A stretch of 64,000 nucleotides of DNA from Flavobacteriales bacterium (lineage in GTDB: Bacteria > Bacteroidota > Bacteroidia > Flavobacteriales_F > PHOS-HE28): positions 558,001 to 622,000 of the forward strand of contig JADJKO010000001.1 of assembly GCA_016705955.1 (NCBI GenBank), in the 5' to 3' direction. The translations under genes were made by a program, and so were the position numbers. The notes below the pieces were generated by a model that was not told the DNA's origin, did no database searches, and was given only the letters and a program-made list of their open reading frames with translations. Positions 25,465 to 34,787 of the stretch are shown piece by piece. The stretch's first letter is position 1, and every line of letters begins with the position of its first letter.

Positions 25465-26854
25465 CTACTGCCAAGATACGCGGGGCGCACCCGATCGTTG
25501 TGTGCGAATACGCCATGGTGCTGGCCAACGGTTGTTCCAACGGTTCCCTGCCCCATGGACCCAGCCCAGCGGAAGGCCACGGTGCGTAACAAGCGCCGGA
25601 TCTCTTGCATTCGCGCCGGGCAGTGCTGCACCGCTGAGAAAGGCCAGCGCTTGATCAAGCGGAAGATCGAGTTCAGTGTGTACGGACCGATCCAACCAAC
25701 AGGACGTTGCCGCAGCCGGATGAGGAACCCATGCATCTCCTTTGCGTTCGGCGAAGGGCGTGCCCGGTGCGTGGGTTGCCATGACCGCATTGATCGCGTC
25801 GATCTCTTTTCTCCATTGTGCCGGAACAGCGTGCAGCACCGCATTGTGCTCCATGATGGATGCTCCCGCGACCAAGCAGCCAAGGGATCTCAGCTGGCGG
25901 GGTGGTGGCAATGCGTTCTCGCCCCGGATGTGCTTCACCGGCCTTCCGCACCACAGCGATGAAGAAGCCCTCACCGCGCACACGATCAGGATAGCATCGA
26001 TAGCCGATCACGCCATCCTTCCCACTACGGACCACACCCCACGATCCGTCGGGATCCAATTCGAGACAAGTACCTCCGTCCTCCAGTAGTGGTCGTAGTT
26101 GCGCCTCGTTCTCTGACGGCTCCCACGTGCATGTGCTGTAGATCAAAGTGCCGCCAGGAGCGAGCGCGTGCCACGCGAGAGGTACGAGTTGCTGCTGCAC
26201 GGATGCACATTGCTGGACCAACTGTGGAGACCATTGACGGCGTGCGAACGGATCCTTCCGGAACATTCCCTCACCGGAGCAGGGCGCATCCACGAGGATG
26301 AGATCGAAGAGGTCCGGTAAGGATCGAAGGACGTTCGCATCGCAGCCGGTGATCATGGAGTGGCCTGCTCCGAACTTCCAGATGTTCTCTGCGAGCACCA
26401 GCTTGCGCAGATGGTCCCGCTCATTCGCCACCAACAACGCACCATCGCCGAGCAATGAAAGAAGATGCGTGCTCTTTCCGCCGGGTGCTGCGCAAAGATC
26501 CAACGCGAGGATGTTCTTGGAAAGAAGTCCGGCAGCCGCAACCGCTTTTTCCAGAAGCATCGATGAAGCCTCCTGCACGTAGTACGCTCCGGCGTGGAAG
26601 AGTGGATCCAATGTGAAGGCGGGGCGCTCAACCACGTATCGACCGGTCGTACACCACGGAACAGGATCGAGATCCGCTTCGAATGGCTTCTTCGGGTTCA
26701 GCCGGATCGAGGTAGGTGCGGGCGCATTCAGCGCTGCTTCGAGTCCCGGAAACGACTCACCGAGAACGGTGCCCAAATGATCGATGAAGCCGACTGGAAG
26801 CGGTTCATCACCGGAGGTCTTCCCATGTGAGGATCGATGGCTGCGCCGCCGCAT
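25465..26854 (-). pseudogene. 16S rRNA m5C methyltransferase, RsmF-like, frameshifted near 25943
   Basis: SAM-dependent NOL1/NOP2/Sun-family RNA methyltransferase. The catalytic domain is intact in the first frame: LDLCAAPGGKSTHLL, VDAPCSGEGMFRKDP and YSTCTWEPSENE, with both catalytic Cys. After VRGEGFFIAVVRK the conserved C-terminal domain continues in another frame: GWVHGAGNRWNNRWPAPWRIR, typical of RsmF. Removing one G in the AAGG at about 25942-25943 joins the two into about 463 residues, the family's usual length. The cause is either a real frameshift or a one-base sequence error. It lies 8 bp after purA. Confidence 0.85.
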
Positions 26855-26862
26855 GGCCACGA

Positions 26863-28140
26863 TCAACCCGCGTGTGCCACTTCCCGGAGGATGGTCTCCT
26901 TGCGATCCGGTCCGAGCGATACGATCGTGATCGGTACGCCGACCGCCGCTTCGATCGTTCCGATATAGCGCTGGAGTTGAACTGGCAGTTCTGCGTCCGA
27001 ACTGGTGTCGCCCCAACCCGCCATGTCGATGTACTCCGGTTCGATCCCTTCGGTGATGTCGAAGGGCATACGGTCCACATTGCGACCATCGATCCGGTAA
27101 TGCGTGCAGATGCGGATCGTATCGATGCCGTTCAATACATCCGCTTTCATCATGGCGAGCTCCGTGATGCCATTCACCATGACCGCGTAGCGCAATGCGG
27201 GCAGATCCAACCAACCGCAGCGGCGCGGACGACCGGTGGTGCTCCCGAATTCATTCCCCGCGGTGCGAATGCGTTCGCCGGTGGCATCGTTCAACTCGGT
27301 AGGGAAGGGGCCGCTACCTACACGGGTGCAATAGGCTTTGAAGATGCCGGTGACGGTGCCGATCCTGTTCGGTGCTACACCCAGGCCCGTGCATGCGCCG
27401 GCACTGATGGTGTTGCTGCTCGTGACGAATGGATAGGTGCCGAAGTCGATGTCGAGCAGCGTTCCCTGCGCGCCTTCCGCGAGAACGTGCTTGCCTTCCC
27501 GAAGCGCCTGATCGAGGTAATGTTCGCAATCAACGGTGTTGAAGGTGCGCAATTGGGCCACGGCATCGAGCCATTCCTTTTCTGCTTCCGCGGTCGCTCC
27601 CGGATGATCGTACAAGGAGAGAAGACGTTCGTGTTTGCGCACCAATGCTTTGTAGCGGTCCAACAGATCCGTGCGCACAAGGTCGCCCACACGCAATCCG
27701 TTGCGCCCGGTCTTGTCCATGTAAGTGGGGCCGATACCCTTGAGCGTGCTGCCGATCTTGCCCTTGCCTTTGTCCAATTCGCTCGCAGCATCCAATGCGC
27801 GATGGGTGGGGAGGATCAAATGCGCGCGCCGCGAGATCAACAGCGAGGACCGCACATCCACGCCGGCGGCTTCAAGGTTGCGCACTTCCTTGAGGAAGAT
27901 CACCGGATCGATCACGACGCCATTGCCCACCAGGTTCACGGTCCCTGCGCGGAACACACCACTAGGAATGGTGTGCAGCACGTGCTTCTGTCCTTCGAAG
28001 ATCAAGGTGTGCCCGGCGTTGGGGCCACCTTGAAAACGGGCGATCACCTCGTATCGAGGAGCGATCACATCAACGACCTTCCCTTTGCCCTCATCACCCC
28101 ATTGGGCGCCGAGCAGCACATCCATTCTTCCGGCCTTCAC
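26863..28140 (-). CDS. purA: Adenylosuccinate synthase
   Basis: 425-residue GTP-dependent enzyme joining IMP and aspartate to adenylosuccinate in AMP synthesis. Visible are the P-loop-like GAQWGDEGKGKVVD (11-24), GGPNAGHT, KGIGPTYMDKTGRNGLR and GRPRRCGWLDLP. Length is standard. The reading begins at 28140; an ATG five codons later (28125) would start MDVLLGAQWGDEG and is an equally plausible start. It follows the STAS gene by 3 bp and precedes the rRNA methyltransferase gene. Confidence 0.96.
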   Translation of the reverse strand: MKAGRMDVLLGAQWGDEGKGKVVDVIAPRYEVIARFQGGPNAGHTLIFEGQKHVLHTIPSGVFRAGTVNLVGNGVVIDPVIFLKEVRNLEAAGVDVRSSLLISRRAHLILPTHRALDAASELDKGKGKIGSTLKGIGPTYMDKTGRNGLRVGDLVRTDLLDRYKALVRKHERLLSLYDHPGATAEAEKEWLDAVAQLRTFNTVDCEHYLDQALREGKHVLAEGAQGTLLDIDFGTYPFVTSSNTISAGACTGLGVAPNRIGTVTGIFKAYCTRVGSGPFPTELNDATGERIRTAGNEFGSTTGRPRRCGWLDLPALRYAVMVNGITELAMMKADVLNGIDTIRICTHYRIDGRNVDRMPFDITEGIEPEYIDMAGWGDTSSDAELPVQLQRYIGTIEAAVGVPITIVSLGPDRKETILREVAHAG

Positions 28141-28143
28141 GGT

Positions 28144-28509
28144 TCAGCCTTTCAGTTTGGAAACAGCTTCCTCCACCGTTGCGGTGATGATGAAGACCGA
28201 ATCCAGTTTGGTGACCACGAACAGTTGGCGCACACTGGAACTCACCCGCGCGATCAACGAATCACCACCCGCATTCCGCGTACGCGTGAGCACGTTGATC
28301 AGGATGTTCAATCCGGTGCTGTTCATGTACTGGAGGTCACCCATATCCAGCACCACGGAACTGTGTCCGGCATCCACCTCCTTGTTCAGGGCGGTCATCA
28401 AGCGGTCCGCTTGCTGTTGGTCCATCAGGCGGCCTTTCAAATGGAATACGACTATGCCCTCCTGTTGACTGATCTCAAGATCGAAAGTGGGGCGTTCGGT
28501 AACGGTCAT
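28144..28509 (-). CDS. STAS-domain anti-sigma-factor antagonist-like protein
   Basis: 121 residues forming one STAS domain: GIVVFHLKGRLMDQQQADRL, VVLDMGDLQYMNSTGLNILI and VTKLDSVFII. The Ser-Thr pair in the MNSTGL turn is where partner-switch kinases phosphorylate SpoIIAA-like proteins. It overlaps the fur-like gene by ATGA at 28506-28509 and lies directly before purA, so it is translated from a fur-led transcript. Its kinase or anti-sigma partner is not in this window. Confidence 0.87.
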   Translation of the reverse strand: MTVTERPTFDLEISQQEGIVVFHLKGRLMDQQQADRLMTALNKEVDAGHSSVVLDMGDLQYMNSTGLNILINVLTRTRNAGGDSLIARVSSSVRQLFVVTKLDSVFIITATVEEAVSKLKG

Positions 28510-28967
28510 GATCGCTGGAGTTTGGCACTGCATGTAGCGCAGGTGCCGTGGAAATGGAGTGTGTGATGATGGATCCGGAAACCCATCGCTTCGGAAACGC
28601 TATTCCGGATCTGCTGGATGCGCGGGTCGCAGAATTCGAAGACCTCGCCGCACGCATCACAGATCACGTGGTCGTGCTGGCGATAGGCATGGGCCTTTTC
28701 GAACCAGCTCTGTGCGCCGGTGAAGCGATGCCGCCGCACCAGGTCGCATTCCAACAGGAGGTCCATGGTGTTGTACAGGGTGGCCCGGCTCACGCGGTAT
28801 TTCTTGCTCTTCATGCGCCCATAGAGGCGCTCGATGTCGAAGTGTCCTTCCTGGGCATAGACCTCGCTGAGGATCGCGAACCGTTCGGGGGTCTTGCGAT
28901 GCCCCTTACGCTCCAAGTATTCCTTGAAGATGCGTTGCACGTTGTCCTGGATCTCGGTCATTACCAT
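28506..28967 (-). CDS. Fur-family transcriptional regulator
   Basis: 153 residues with the winged helix HRKTPERFAILSEVY and the SRATLYNTMDLLLECDLV recognition region. The metal and dimer domain has HDHVICDACGEVFEF, later CATC, and a His-rich stretch (RIHHHTLHFHG). Zn-binding Cys pairs are intact. It may be Fur, Zur or PerR-like; specificity cannot be told. A near-consensus -7 element (TAATTTCG, 28982-28975) lies 7 bp before the start, pointing to a very short leader. It starts the fur-STAS-purA-rsmF-like chain. Confidence 0.92.
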   Translation of the reverse strand: MVMTEIQDNVQRIFKEYLERKGHRKTPERFAILSEVYAQEGHFDIERLYGRMKSKKYRVSRATLYNTMDLLLECDLVRRHRFTGAQSWFEKAHAYRQHDHVICDACGEVFEFCDPRIQQIRNSVSEAMGFRIHHHTLHFHGTCATCSAKLQRS

Positions 28968-29041
28968 CGACGGGCGAAATTAGGTCGTATTGCGGGAGTG
29001 GTTGATGACGCGGTGTGGTAAGGCGCTGAAGCGCGCGCTGA

Positions 29042-31291
29042 TCAACGATCCACTCGTTCCACGCTCCTTACACCACGCACACGCTTCAACTTCTCGATCA
29101 GCGATCGGAGGTGGTCCGTATCGTGGACGTAGGCCATGACCTTTCCTTCGAAGATGCCGTCGTGGCTTTCGAAACTGATGGAACGCATGTTCACGTTGTG
29201 CTCATGGCTGATGATGTTGGTGATCTTGTTCACCAGCCCCACATCATCGATCCCGCTGAAGGTGATCCCGGCCAGGAACTCCACCGTCTCCTTGCCCTTC
29301 CAGCGCGCCTTCACGATGCTGTACGCGAAGTTGCTCATGAGTTGCACCGCGTTCGGGCAGTTCACGCGGTGGATCTTGATGCCTTCACTCAGCGTGATGA
29401 AGCCGAAGACGTCATCCCCCGCGATGGGGTTGCAGCACGAGGAGAGCTGGTAGTCGATCTTCTGGAGATCGTCCCCGATCAGCAGTGCGCCCGGCGTTGC
29501 CCCACGGATCTCCGCCACCACTTCTTCCAACGTGCGTTCATCGATCGGTCGCTTCAGTTTGGGCAATTGCAAGCGACCATTGCGAACCGTGGCGTCGGTG
29601 ATGTCCTCCAGCACATGTTTGCCCCGTGCGATCTGGTAGTACAGGTCCATTGCGGAGCGCGACCCGTACCGTTCGATGAGTGCGTTGATGTTCGTGGCAT
29701 CCACCTTGGCACCCCATTTCCGCAACTGCCGCTGCATGGCTTCCCGGCCCACCACGGCGAGCTTTTTCTTCTGGTCGCGCAGGGCCTGTTTGATCCTGTG
29801 CTTGGCTTTTGCGGTCTTCACGAAACCGAGCCAATCCTCCTTCGGTTGCTGCTTCTTGCTGGTGATCACCTCGATCTGGTCTCCGCTCCTCAACGTGTGG
29901 CTCAAGGCCACCAACTTGTGGTTCACCTTGGCGCCGATGCATTGGCGCCCGACCTGGCTGTGGATGTGGAACGCGAAGTCGAGTGCGGTGCTCCCAACGG
30001 GCAGGTTACGCATCTCGCCCTTCGGGGTGAAGACGGTGATCTCATCGCTGAAGAGGTTCAACTTGAAATCATTCACGAAATCCACCGCATTGCTGCTGGT
30101 GTCCTCCAGCACATCGCGGATCTGGTTCAGCCAGGCATCCAACGCGGAAGCGTTCTCGCTGTCGTCCTTGTATTTGTAGTGCGCCGCAAGGCCCATCTCG
30201 GCGATCTCGTCCATGCGGCGGCTGCGGATCTGCACTTCCACCCAACGGCCTCCGGGACTCATCACCGTGGTGTGGAGGCTTTCGTACCCGTTGGCCTTGG
30301 GGAGGCTGATCCAATCGCGCAACCGGTCCGGGTTCGGCTGATAGAAATCGGTCACGATGCTGTACACTTTCCAGCAATCCGCCTTTTCCAATTCCTGCTT
30401 GGTGTCGATGATGACCCGGATGGCGAAGACGTCATACACCTCCTCGAAGGTCACATGCTTCTTGAGCATCTTGTTGTAGATGCTGTGAACGCTTTTGGGT
30501 CTGCCTTTCACTTCGTACGTGAACTCCTCGCGATCCAAGGCTTGCTTGATGGGCAGGATGAAGCGGCTGATGAAGCGCTTGCGCACGGCTTCACCCTTCT
30601 TCAGTTTCTGGCTGATCTCCGCGTAGGTCTCCGGTTCCTTGAAGCGCAACGCGTGATCCTCCAGTTCGCTTTTGATGTTGTACAACCCGAGCCGGTGCGC
30701 GAGCGGTGCGTACAGGTAAAGCGTTTCGCTGGCGATCTTCAACTGTTTGTCGCGCGGCTGGTGGTCCAGCGTGCGCATGTTGTGCAAGCGATCGGCGAGC
30801 TTCACCAGGATCACGCGAACATCCTGCGCGAGGGTGAGCAGCACCTTCCGGAAGTTCTCCGCCTGGATGCTGTCGGTCCCGAATTGCAGCCCGCTGATCT
30901 TCGTCAAGCCGTCTATGATGGTGGTTACCGTTGGACCGAACAGGTCTTTCACATCATCGAGCGTGATGTCGGTGTCCTCCACGGTGTCGTGCAAGAGCGC
31001 GGCCACCACGCTGGTGGTCCCCAAGCCGATCTCCTCCGCGCAAATGCGTGCCACGGCGATCGGGTGGTAGATGTACGGTTCTCCGCTCTTGCGACGCTGG
31101 TCCTTGTGCGCCTCCACCGCGATGTTGAACGCCTTGCGGATCAAGCGCGTGTCCTCCGCGCTGCGTTGTCCTTTCACTGAGCGTAGCAGTCCGCGGTACC
31201 GGCGCAGGATCTCTCCGCGCTCGGTCGCCTCATCGACCCGCGGCACTGCGGCCAAGGCCTTGGTCGTGGTAGGTCCGGAAGGACTGCTCAT
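29042..31291 (-). CDS. RelA/SpoT-type bifunctional (p)ppGpp synthetase/hydrolase
   Basis: 749 residues in the standard order: HD hydrolase domain with ALLHDTVEDTDIT intact, synthetase domain with RPKSVHSIYNKM and KANGYESLHT, TGS domain (EITVFTPKGEMRNLP), a helical region and a C-terminal ACT domain. The synthetase loop reads RLRD, closer to the RxKD of bifunctional SpoT-type enzymes than to the ExDD of RelA. It makes and breaks the stringent-response alarmone. A near-consensus -7 element (TAACTTTC) sits 5 bp before the ATG. Confidence 0.95.
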   Translation of the reverse strand: MSSPSGPTTTKALAAVPRVDEATERGEILRRYRGLLRSVKGQRSAEDTRLIRKAFNIAVEAHKDQRRKSGEPYIYHPIAVARICAEEIGLGTTSVVAALLHDTVEDTDITLDDVKDLFGPTVTTIIDGLTKISGLQFGTDSIQAENFRKVLLTLAQDVRVILVKLADRLHNMRTLDHQPRDKQLKIASETLYLYAPLAHRLGLYNIKSELEDHALRFKEPETYAEISQKLKKGEAVRKRFISRFILPIKQALDREEFTYEVKGRPKSVHSIYNKMLKKHVTFEEVYDVFAIRVIIDTKQELEKADCWKVYSIVTDFYQPNPDRLRDWISLPKANGYESLHTTVMSPGGRWVEVQIRSRRMDEIAEMGLAAHYKYKDDSENASALDAWLNQIRDVLEDTSSNAVDFVNDFKLNLFSDEITVFTPKGEMRNLPVGSTALDFAFHIHSQVGRQCIGAKVNHKLVALSHTLRSGDQIEVITSKKQQPKEDWLGFVKTAKAKHRIKQALRDQKKKLAVVGREAMQRQLRKWGAKVDATNINALIERYGSRSAMDLYYQIARGKHVLEDITDATVRNGRLQLPKLKRPIDERTLEEVVAEIRGATPGALLIGDDLQKIDYQLSSCCNPIAGDDVFGFITLSEGIKIHRVNCPNAVQLMSNFAYSIVKARWKGKETVEFLAGITFSGIDDVGLVNKITNIISHEHNVNMRSISFESHDGIFEGKVMAYVHDTDHLRSLIEKLKRVRGVRSVERVDR

Positions 31292-31316
31292 GCTGCGAAA
31301 GTTAGGCAGGCCGCGA

Positions 31317-32591
31317 TCACCGCGCGGGAAGGATGGTGCCTTCCACCGCGCCGAATCCGATGCGGACGCCATCCTTTTCGCAGTGTCCGCGGATCACCAC
31401 GCGGTCTCCATCAAGGATGAATTTGCGTTCAGTGCCGTCCGCGAGCTTCAACGGCTTGGTTCCTTTCCACGCCAGTTCCAACAAGCTGCCGTAGCTCTCC
31501 GGAGTGTCGCCACTGATGGTGCCACTGGCCATGAGATCGCCTGCGCGGACGTTGCAACCGTTCACGGTGTGGTGCGCCAACTGCTGGGCCATGCTCCAGT
31601 ACATGTTCTTGAAGTTGGTCCGGCAGATCACCGTTTCCTTTCCGTCCGCCGGGGTGATACCGGCCTCGAGTTGGATGTCGAAATGATGTTCCCCGTTCTG
31701 CTGCAAATAGGGAAGCACCGCCGGTTCCTGCACAGGTGATGGGATCCGGAAAGGCTCCAAGGCATCCAACGTGACGATCCACGCGCTCATGCTACTGCCG
31801 AAATTCTTGCCGAGGAAGGGTCCGAGTGGAACATACTCCCACGCTTGGATATCGCGCGCACTCCAATCGTTGAACAGTACCGATCCGAAGATCCTGTCCT
31901 CGGCTTCCGCCGTGGTGATCCGTTCGCCCAGCTCATTGCCATCGAAGGTGATGAAGCCGACCTCGAGTTCCATGTCGAGCTGGCGTGATGCCCCGAATTC
32001 AGGCGCCGCCTCCGGCGATGGTTTGTACTGTCCCATCGGTCTGCGGATCGGCGTTCCGCTCACGACAATGCTGCTGGCCCGGCCGTGATACCCCACGGGC
32101 AAATGGAGCCAGTTCGGCATGAGCGCATTGGCCGGATCGCGGAACATGCACCCCACGTTGTACGCGTGCTGTCGACTGCTGTAGAAGTCGGTGTAGTCGC
32201 CGACGTGAACAGGGAGGTGCATCGTTGCAGATCCGATCGGGATCAACGCGCGATGGAGCAACGCAGCGTTGTCGCGTATTTCGGAGTTCTCCGTGCGCAA
32301 CAGTTCGCTGAGCCGCGCACGGAGCCGACGGATCCCTTCCTTGCCCGATTTGAGCATCGCATTCAACGTGGCCGACTTCAGTGCTGTGCGCTCGATGCCC
32401 ATGCGATCCAGTAACCCAGCATCCGCGAGTTCGGCGAGATCGACGACCATTTCACCGATCCGGGTACACGGGCGTGGACCACGATCCGCCGTGGAACAGA
32501 TGCCGAATGGAAGGTTCTGGATCGGGAAATCACTGTGGTGGGGAACAGGGACCCAAGAGCGAAGCGTGGGATCGTTTGCGGGAATATGCAT
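31317..32591 (-). CDS. fahA: Fumarylacetoacetase
   Basis: 424-residue enzyme cleaving fumarylacetoacetate to fumarate and acetoacetate, the last step of tyrosine breakdown. The N-terminal SWVPVPHHSDFPIQNLPFG and the catalytic-domain segments GDYTDFYSSRQHAYNVG, GYHGRASSIVVSG, ELEVGFI, FNDWSARDIQAWEYVPLGPF and LMASGTISG are conserved. A near-consensus -7 element (CACCTTTG, 32603-32596) is 4 bp before the ATG at 32591; the longer frame to 32672 would start upstream of the promoter. Confidence 0.96.
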   Translation of the reverse strand: MHIPANDPTLRSWVPVPHHSDFPIQNLPFGICSTADRGPRPCTRIGEMVVDLAELADAGLLDRMGIERTALKSATLNAMLKSGKEGIRRLRARLSELLRTENSEIRDNAALLHRALIPIGSATMHLPVHVGDYTDFYSSRQHAYNVGCMFRDPANALMPNWLHLPVGYHGRASSIVVSGTPIRRPMGQYKPSPEAAPEFGASRQLDMELEVGFITFDGNELGERITTAEAEDRIFGSVLFNDWSARDIQAWEYVPLGPFLGKNFGSSMSAWIVTLDALEPFRIPSPVQEPAVLPYLQQNGEHHFDIQLEAGITPADGKETVICRTNFKNMYWSMAQQLAHHTVNGCNVRAGDLMASGTISGDTPESYGSLLELAWKGTKPLKLADGTERKFILDGDRVVIRGHCEKDGVRIGFGAVEGTILPAR

Positions 32592-32650
32592 GGGGCAAAG
32601 GTGGCGAGCCGCCCCGATGTGCAACGGATCACCATCTTCACAGCGGGGAT

Positions 32651-33141
32651 ATGGAAGTGAACAAGAGAGCAATGGTCATTGGCATCGTGGCGCTGCACAT
32701 GGTGCTTCTCGCGTGCTACACCTTCCCCGGAAGCATGATCCCGGAACGACTCCGGGTCATCGGCCAGTTCTACGCGCGCCCGCTGTTCCACCAGCAGTGG
32801 CGGCTCTTCTCGCCGGATCCACCGCTGTGCTCCTGCCACGTGCAAGCGCGTTGGGGCACTCGATCCTGGGGACGCATTGAACGAGCGGAGGATGGGTACT
32901 TGCAACGTCGGGTAGCGCAGGCGATCGCGCGGCACGTGCAAGCCGAAGTGGCGATGGGGGATACCGTTCCAGCCGTGGAGTTGGTCCGTGCGATGAACTC
33001 CATGGCCCTGTACAGCGAATTCGATCCCGGGGAGGGAGGGTGCCGACGCAGATCGAATTCCGCTTGGTGGAGCAATGCGTGACGGATCCGAAGCGACCAG
33101 CGCATCGCACGGAACGGATCACGAACCTCCGGACCCGATGA
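32651..33141 (+). pseudogene. DUF5819-like protein, frameshifted in a G-rich run near 33035
   Basis: The first frame (32651-about 33035) encodes an N-terminal membrane anchor and FHQQWRLFSPDPPLCSCHVQ, like the small proteins (DUF5819 type) that accompany HTTM proteins. In this frame it then runs into nonsense-like sequence and stops at 33082. In the -1 frame, reading VPTQIEFRLVEQCVTDPKR and on to a stop at 33139-33141 is clearly coding-like and gives an ATGA overlap with the next gene. One base seems to be missing in the G-rich tract at 33029-33040, so about 163 residues are restored by a 1-base insertion. Confidence 0.75.
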
Positions 33142-33962
33142 AGCCGCAGCCTTGGACGGTTCGACTCTTCCAGCGCGCGCTCATGGTGTGGGTGATCGGC
33201 TTCACCCTAAGTGCATATTGGGGCTGGGATGCCATGTACACCATGGGCCGTTCGCCGGTCTACGCGCCACCGGGCTTGCTGAAGTATGTCACGCATGGCT
33301 TGGCTTTGTTGCCGAACGGGATCGGTGATGTCCTTGTGCTCGCGTTGGTCCCGTTGCTTGTCCTGTTGTGCGTGTTCGTTCTTTTCCGTGGATCGAGCTG
33401 GTGGGTCGGCCTTTTGATCTGGATCATTCACCTGAACCTGATGAACCGGGCTTGGTTGGCGGGGAGCGGAGGCCAGCAACTCATCGCGAACCTGCTGTTC
33501 TGGAACATTTTCCTGCCGAGCAAAGAGGACTCGTTCGGTGTGGCCGCCACGAGTGCCTTCTGGATCATCCGCTTACAGTTGTTGCTGGCCTACCTCGCCA
33601 CCGGCCTGCACAAACTCACGGGCATACATTGGTTGGATGGCACGGCGGTGGGGATCGCGGCGTCGGATCCCGCCTTCGGTCCGCTGTGGATCGCGGATCA
33701 TCCTACGCTCGCCATGGTGGCAACGTGGTGCGTACTGCTCTTCCAGTTGACCTTTCCCATCGCGGTCTGGTTCCGAAGCACGCGCCTCATCTGGATGGGT
33801 ATCGGCGTGGTGTTCCATCTGGGCACAGCCATCTGGATGGACATCCCGGAGATGGGCTTGGCCTTCATCGCCGCGTATGCCATCTGGCTTGATGAGGACA
33901 CGTTCGCTCGCTTCAAGTTGAAGCGACCTTCGACCATGGAAGCAGGATCAATGGTCGGCTGA
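33138..33962 (+). CDS. HTTM-domain membrane protein (vitamin-K-dependent gamma-carboxylase-like)
   Basis: 274 residues with about six to eight membrane helices and the Trp/His pattern of HTTM proteins: LLFWNIFLPS, IIRLQLLLAYLATGLHKLTGIHWLDGTAVGIAAS and VVFHLGTAIWMDIPEM. These relatives of gamma-glutamyl carboxylase are membrane enzymes of largely unknown bacterial function. The start at 33138 overlaps the stop of the DUF5819-like frame, supporting a two-gene unit. Its 3' end overlaps the convergent gene by 15 bp. Confidence 0.8.
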   Translation: MKPQPWTVRLFQRALMVWVIGFTLSAYWGWDAMYTMGRSPVYAPPGLLKYVTHGLALLPNGIGDVLVLALVPLLVLLCVFVLFRGSSWWVGLLIWIIHLNLMNRAWLAGSGGQQLIANLLFWNIFLPSKEDSFGVAATSAFWIIRLQLLLAYLATGLHKLTGIHWLDGTAVGIAASDPAFGPLWIADHPTLAMVATWCVLLFQLTFPIAVWFRSTRLIWMGIGVVFHLGTAIWMDIPEMGLAFIAAYAIWLDEDTFARFKLKRPSTMEAGSMVG

Positions 33963-34787
33963 TCCGCCGCCACCGATCCGGAAGCTGGCGCCCACCACGA
34001 TCGCATGCTGTACGAACCAGAAATGCTGGCTCGCATGATCGGCATCGTTGCCGGTGGTCAGCACATGGGTCAGGTCGATCCATCCGGCTTTGAGCGTGTT
34101 GCGGATATAGACGTGCTTTCCCAACCACACGTGGAATCCGGCTTGCGCGCCGACGCCCACACCCGCCACGTTGAACCGGTTGTTGAGCCCTTGTCCGAAA
34201 AGCCGCACATCGCTGCGTGGGATCACCGGGCCGGCATGCACGCCTTCGTAAGCGTTCAAGCGGAAGGTGTTGTTCCGGCCGGCCCAGAGCCGGTCGTAGT
34301 GATCAAGGTCAACACTTAGCAGGTTGAGTCCATCGGTGTGTTCGTACTTCAGGAAGTCCTGGGTCAGTCGCACGTCACGTGATCCTTCCGCGGTAGCATG
34401 CTGGATCGAACGCGTACCGTTCACATAACCATCCATACGCACCGTCTGGTCCTGCACCATCACATACTTCATGTGATCGAGCCCCAAGGAAACGCTCCAG
34501 CGATCGTGGAAGAACCAGCCCGCCCTGTAGTTGTACTGGGGGATCCAGATGTTCTTCGGGTTGAAGTAGTCCTTGCCGAAGGGCATCGGGCGGTCCTTCG
34601 CCTCCACATGGCGTAACGTGAAATCGTAGTCGGGTCCATCGAAGTGGATGTCGCTCCAACTGTACCATGCCCGGTTATAACCCCAATGCACGAAGAAGGT
34701 ACCCTTGTCGCCTTGCTGTGCGTTGCTTGGTCCACAAATGCCGATCACGGTGTGAACGAACAACGCTGCGCGGACGATCATCCACAT
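33948..34787 (-). CDS. Secreted/outer-membrane beta-barrel-like protein, unknown function
   Basis: 279 residues with a signal peptide (MWMIVRAALFVHTVIGICGPSNAQ) and a body rich in aromatic beta strands such as NRAWYSWSDIHF, YDFTLRHVEA, YNYRAGWFFHDRWSVSLGLDHM. It ends in a strand with ASFRIGGGGSADH. The pattern fits an outer-membrane beta-barrel. It is coupled to the upstream lipoprotein gene (10-bp overlap), and its 3' end overlaps the HTTM gene on the opposite strand. Confidence 0.7.
   Translation of the reverse strand: MWMIVRAALFVHTVIGICGPSNAQQGDKGTFFVHWGYNRAWYSWSDIHFDGPDYDFTLRHVEAKDRPMPFGKDYFNPKNIWIPQYNYRAGWFFHDRWSVSLGLDHMKYVMVQDQTVRMDGYVNGTRSIQHATAEGSRDVRLTQDFLKYEHTDGLNLLSVDLDHYDRLWAGRNNTFRLNAYEGVHAGPVIPRSDVRLFGQGLNNRFNVAGVGVGAQAGFHVWLGKHVYIRNTLKAGWIDLTHVLTTGNDADHASQHFWFVQHAIVVGASFRIGGGGSADH

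Noticed and set aside
25930..25950. Programmed frameshift in the rRNA methyltransferase gene
   Set aside because: No slippery heptamer or downstream structure was seen; a one-base indel is simpler.
26827..28566. 579-codon plus-strand frame opposite purA and the STAS gene
   Set aside because: Antisense to conserved genes and without any recognisable motif.
29111..31180. 689-codon plus-strand frame opposite rel/spoT
   Set aside because: It is antisense to a clearly coding gene with complete motifs; high-GC genes often leave the opposite strand open.
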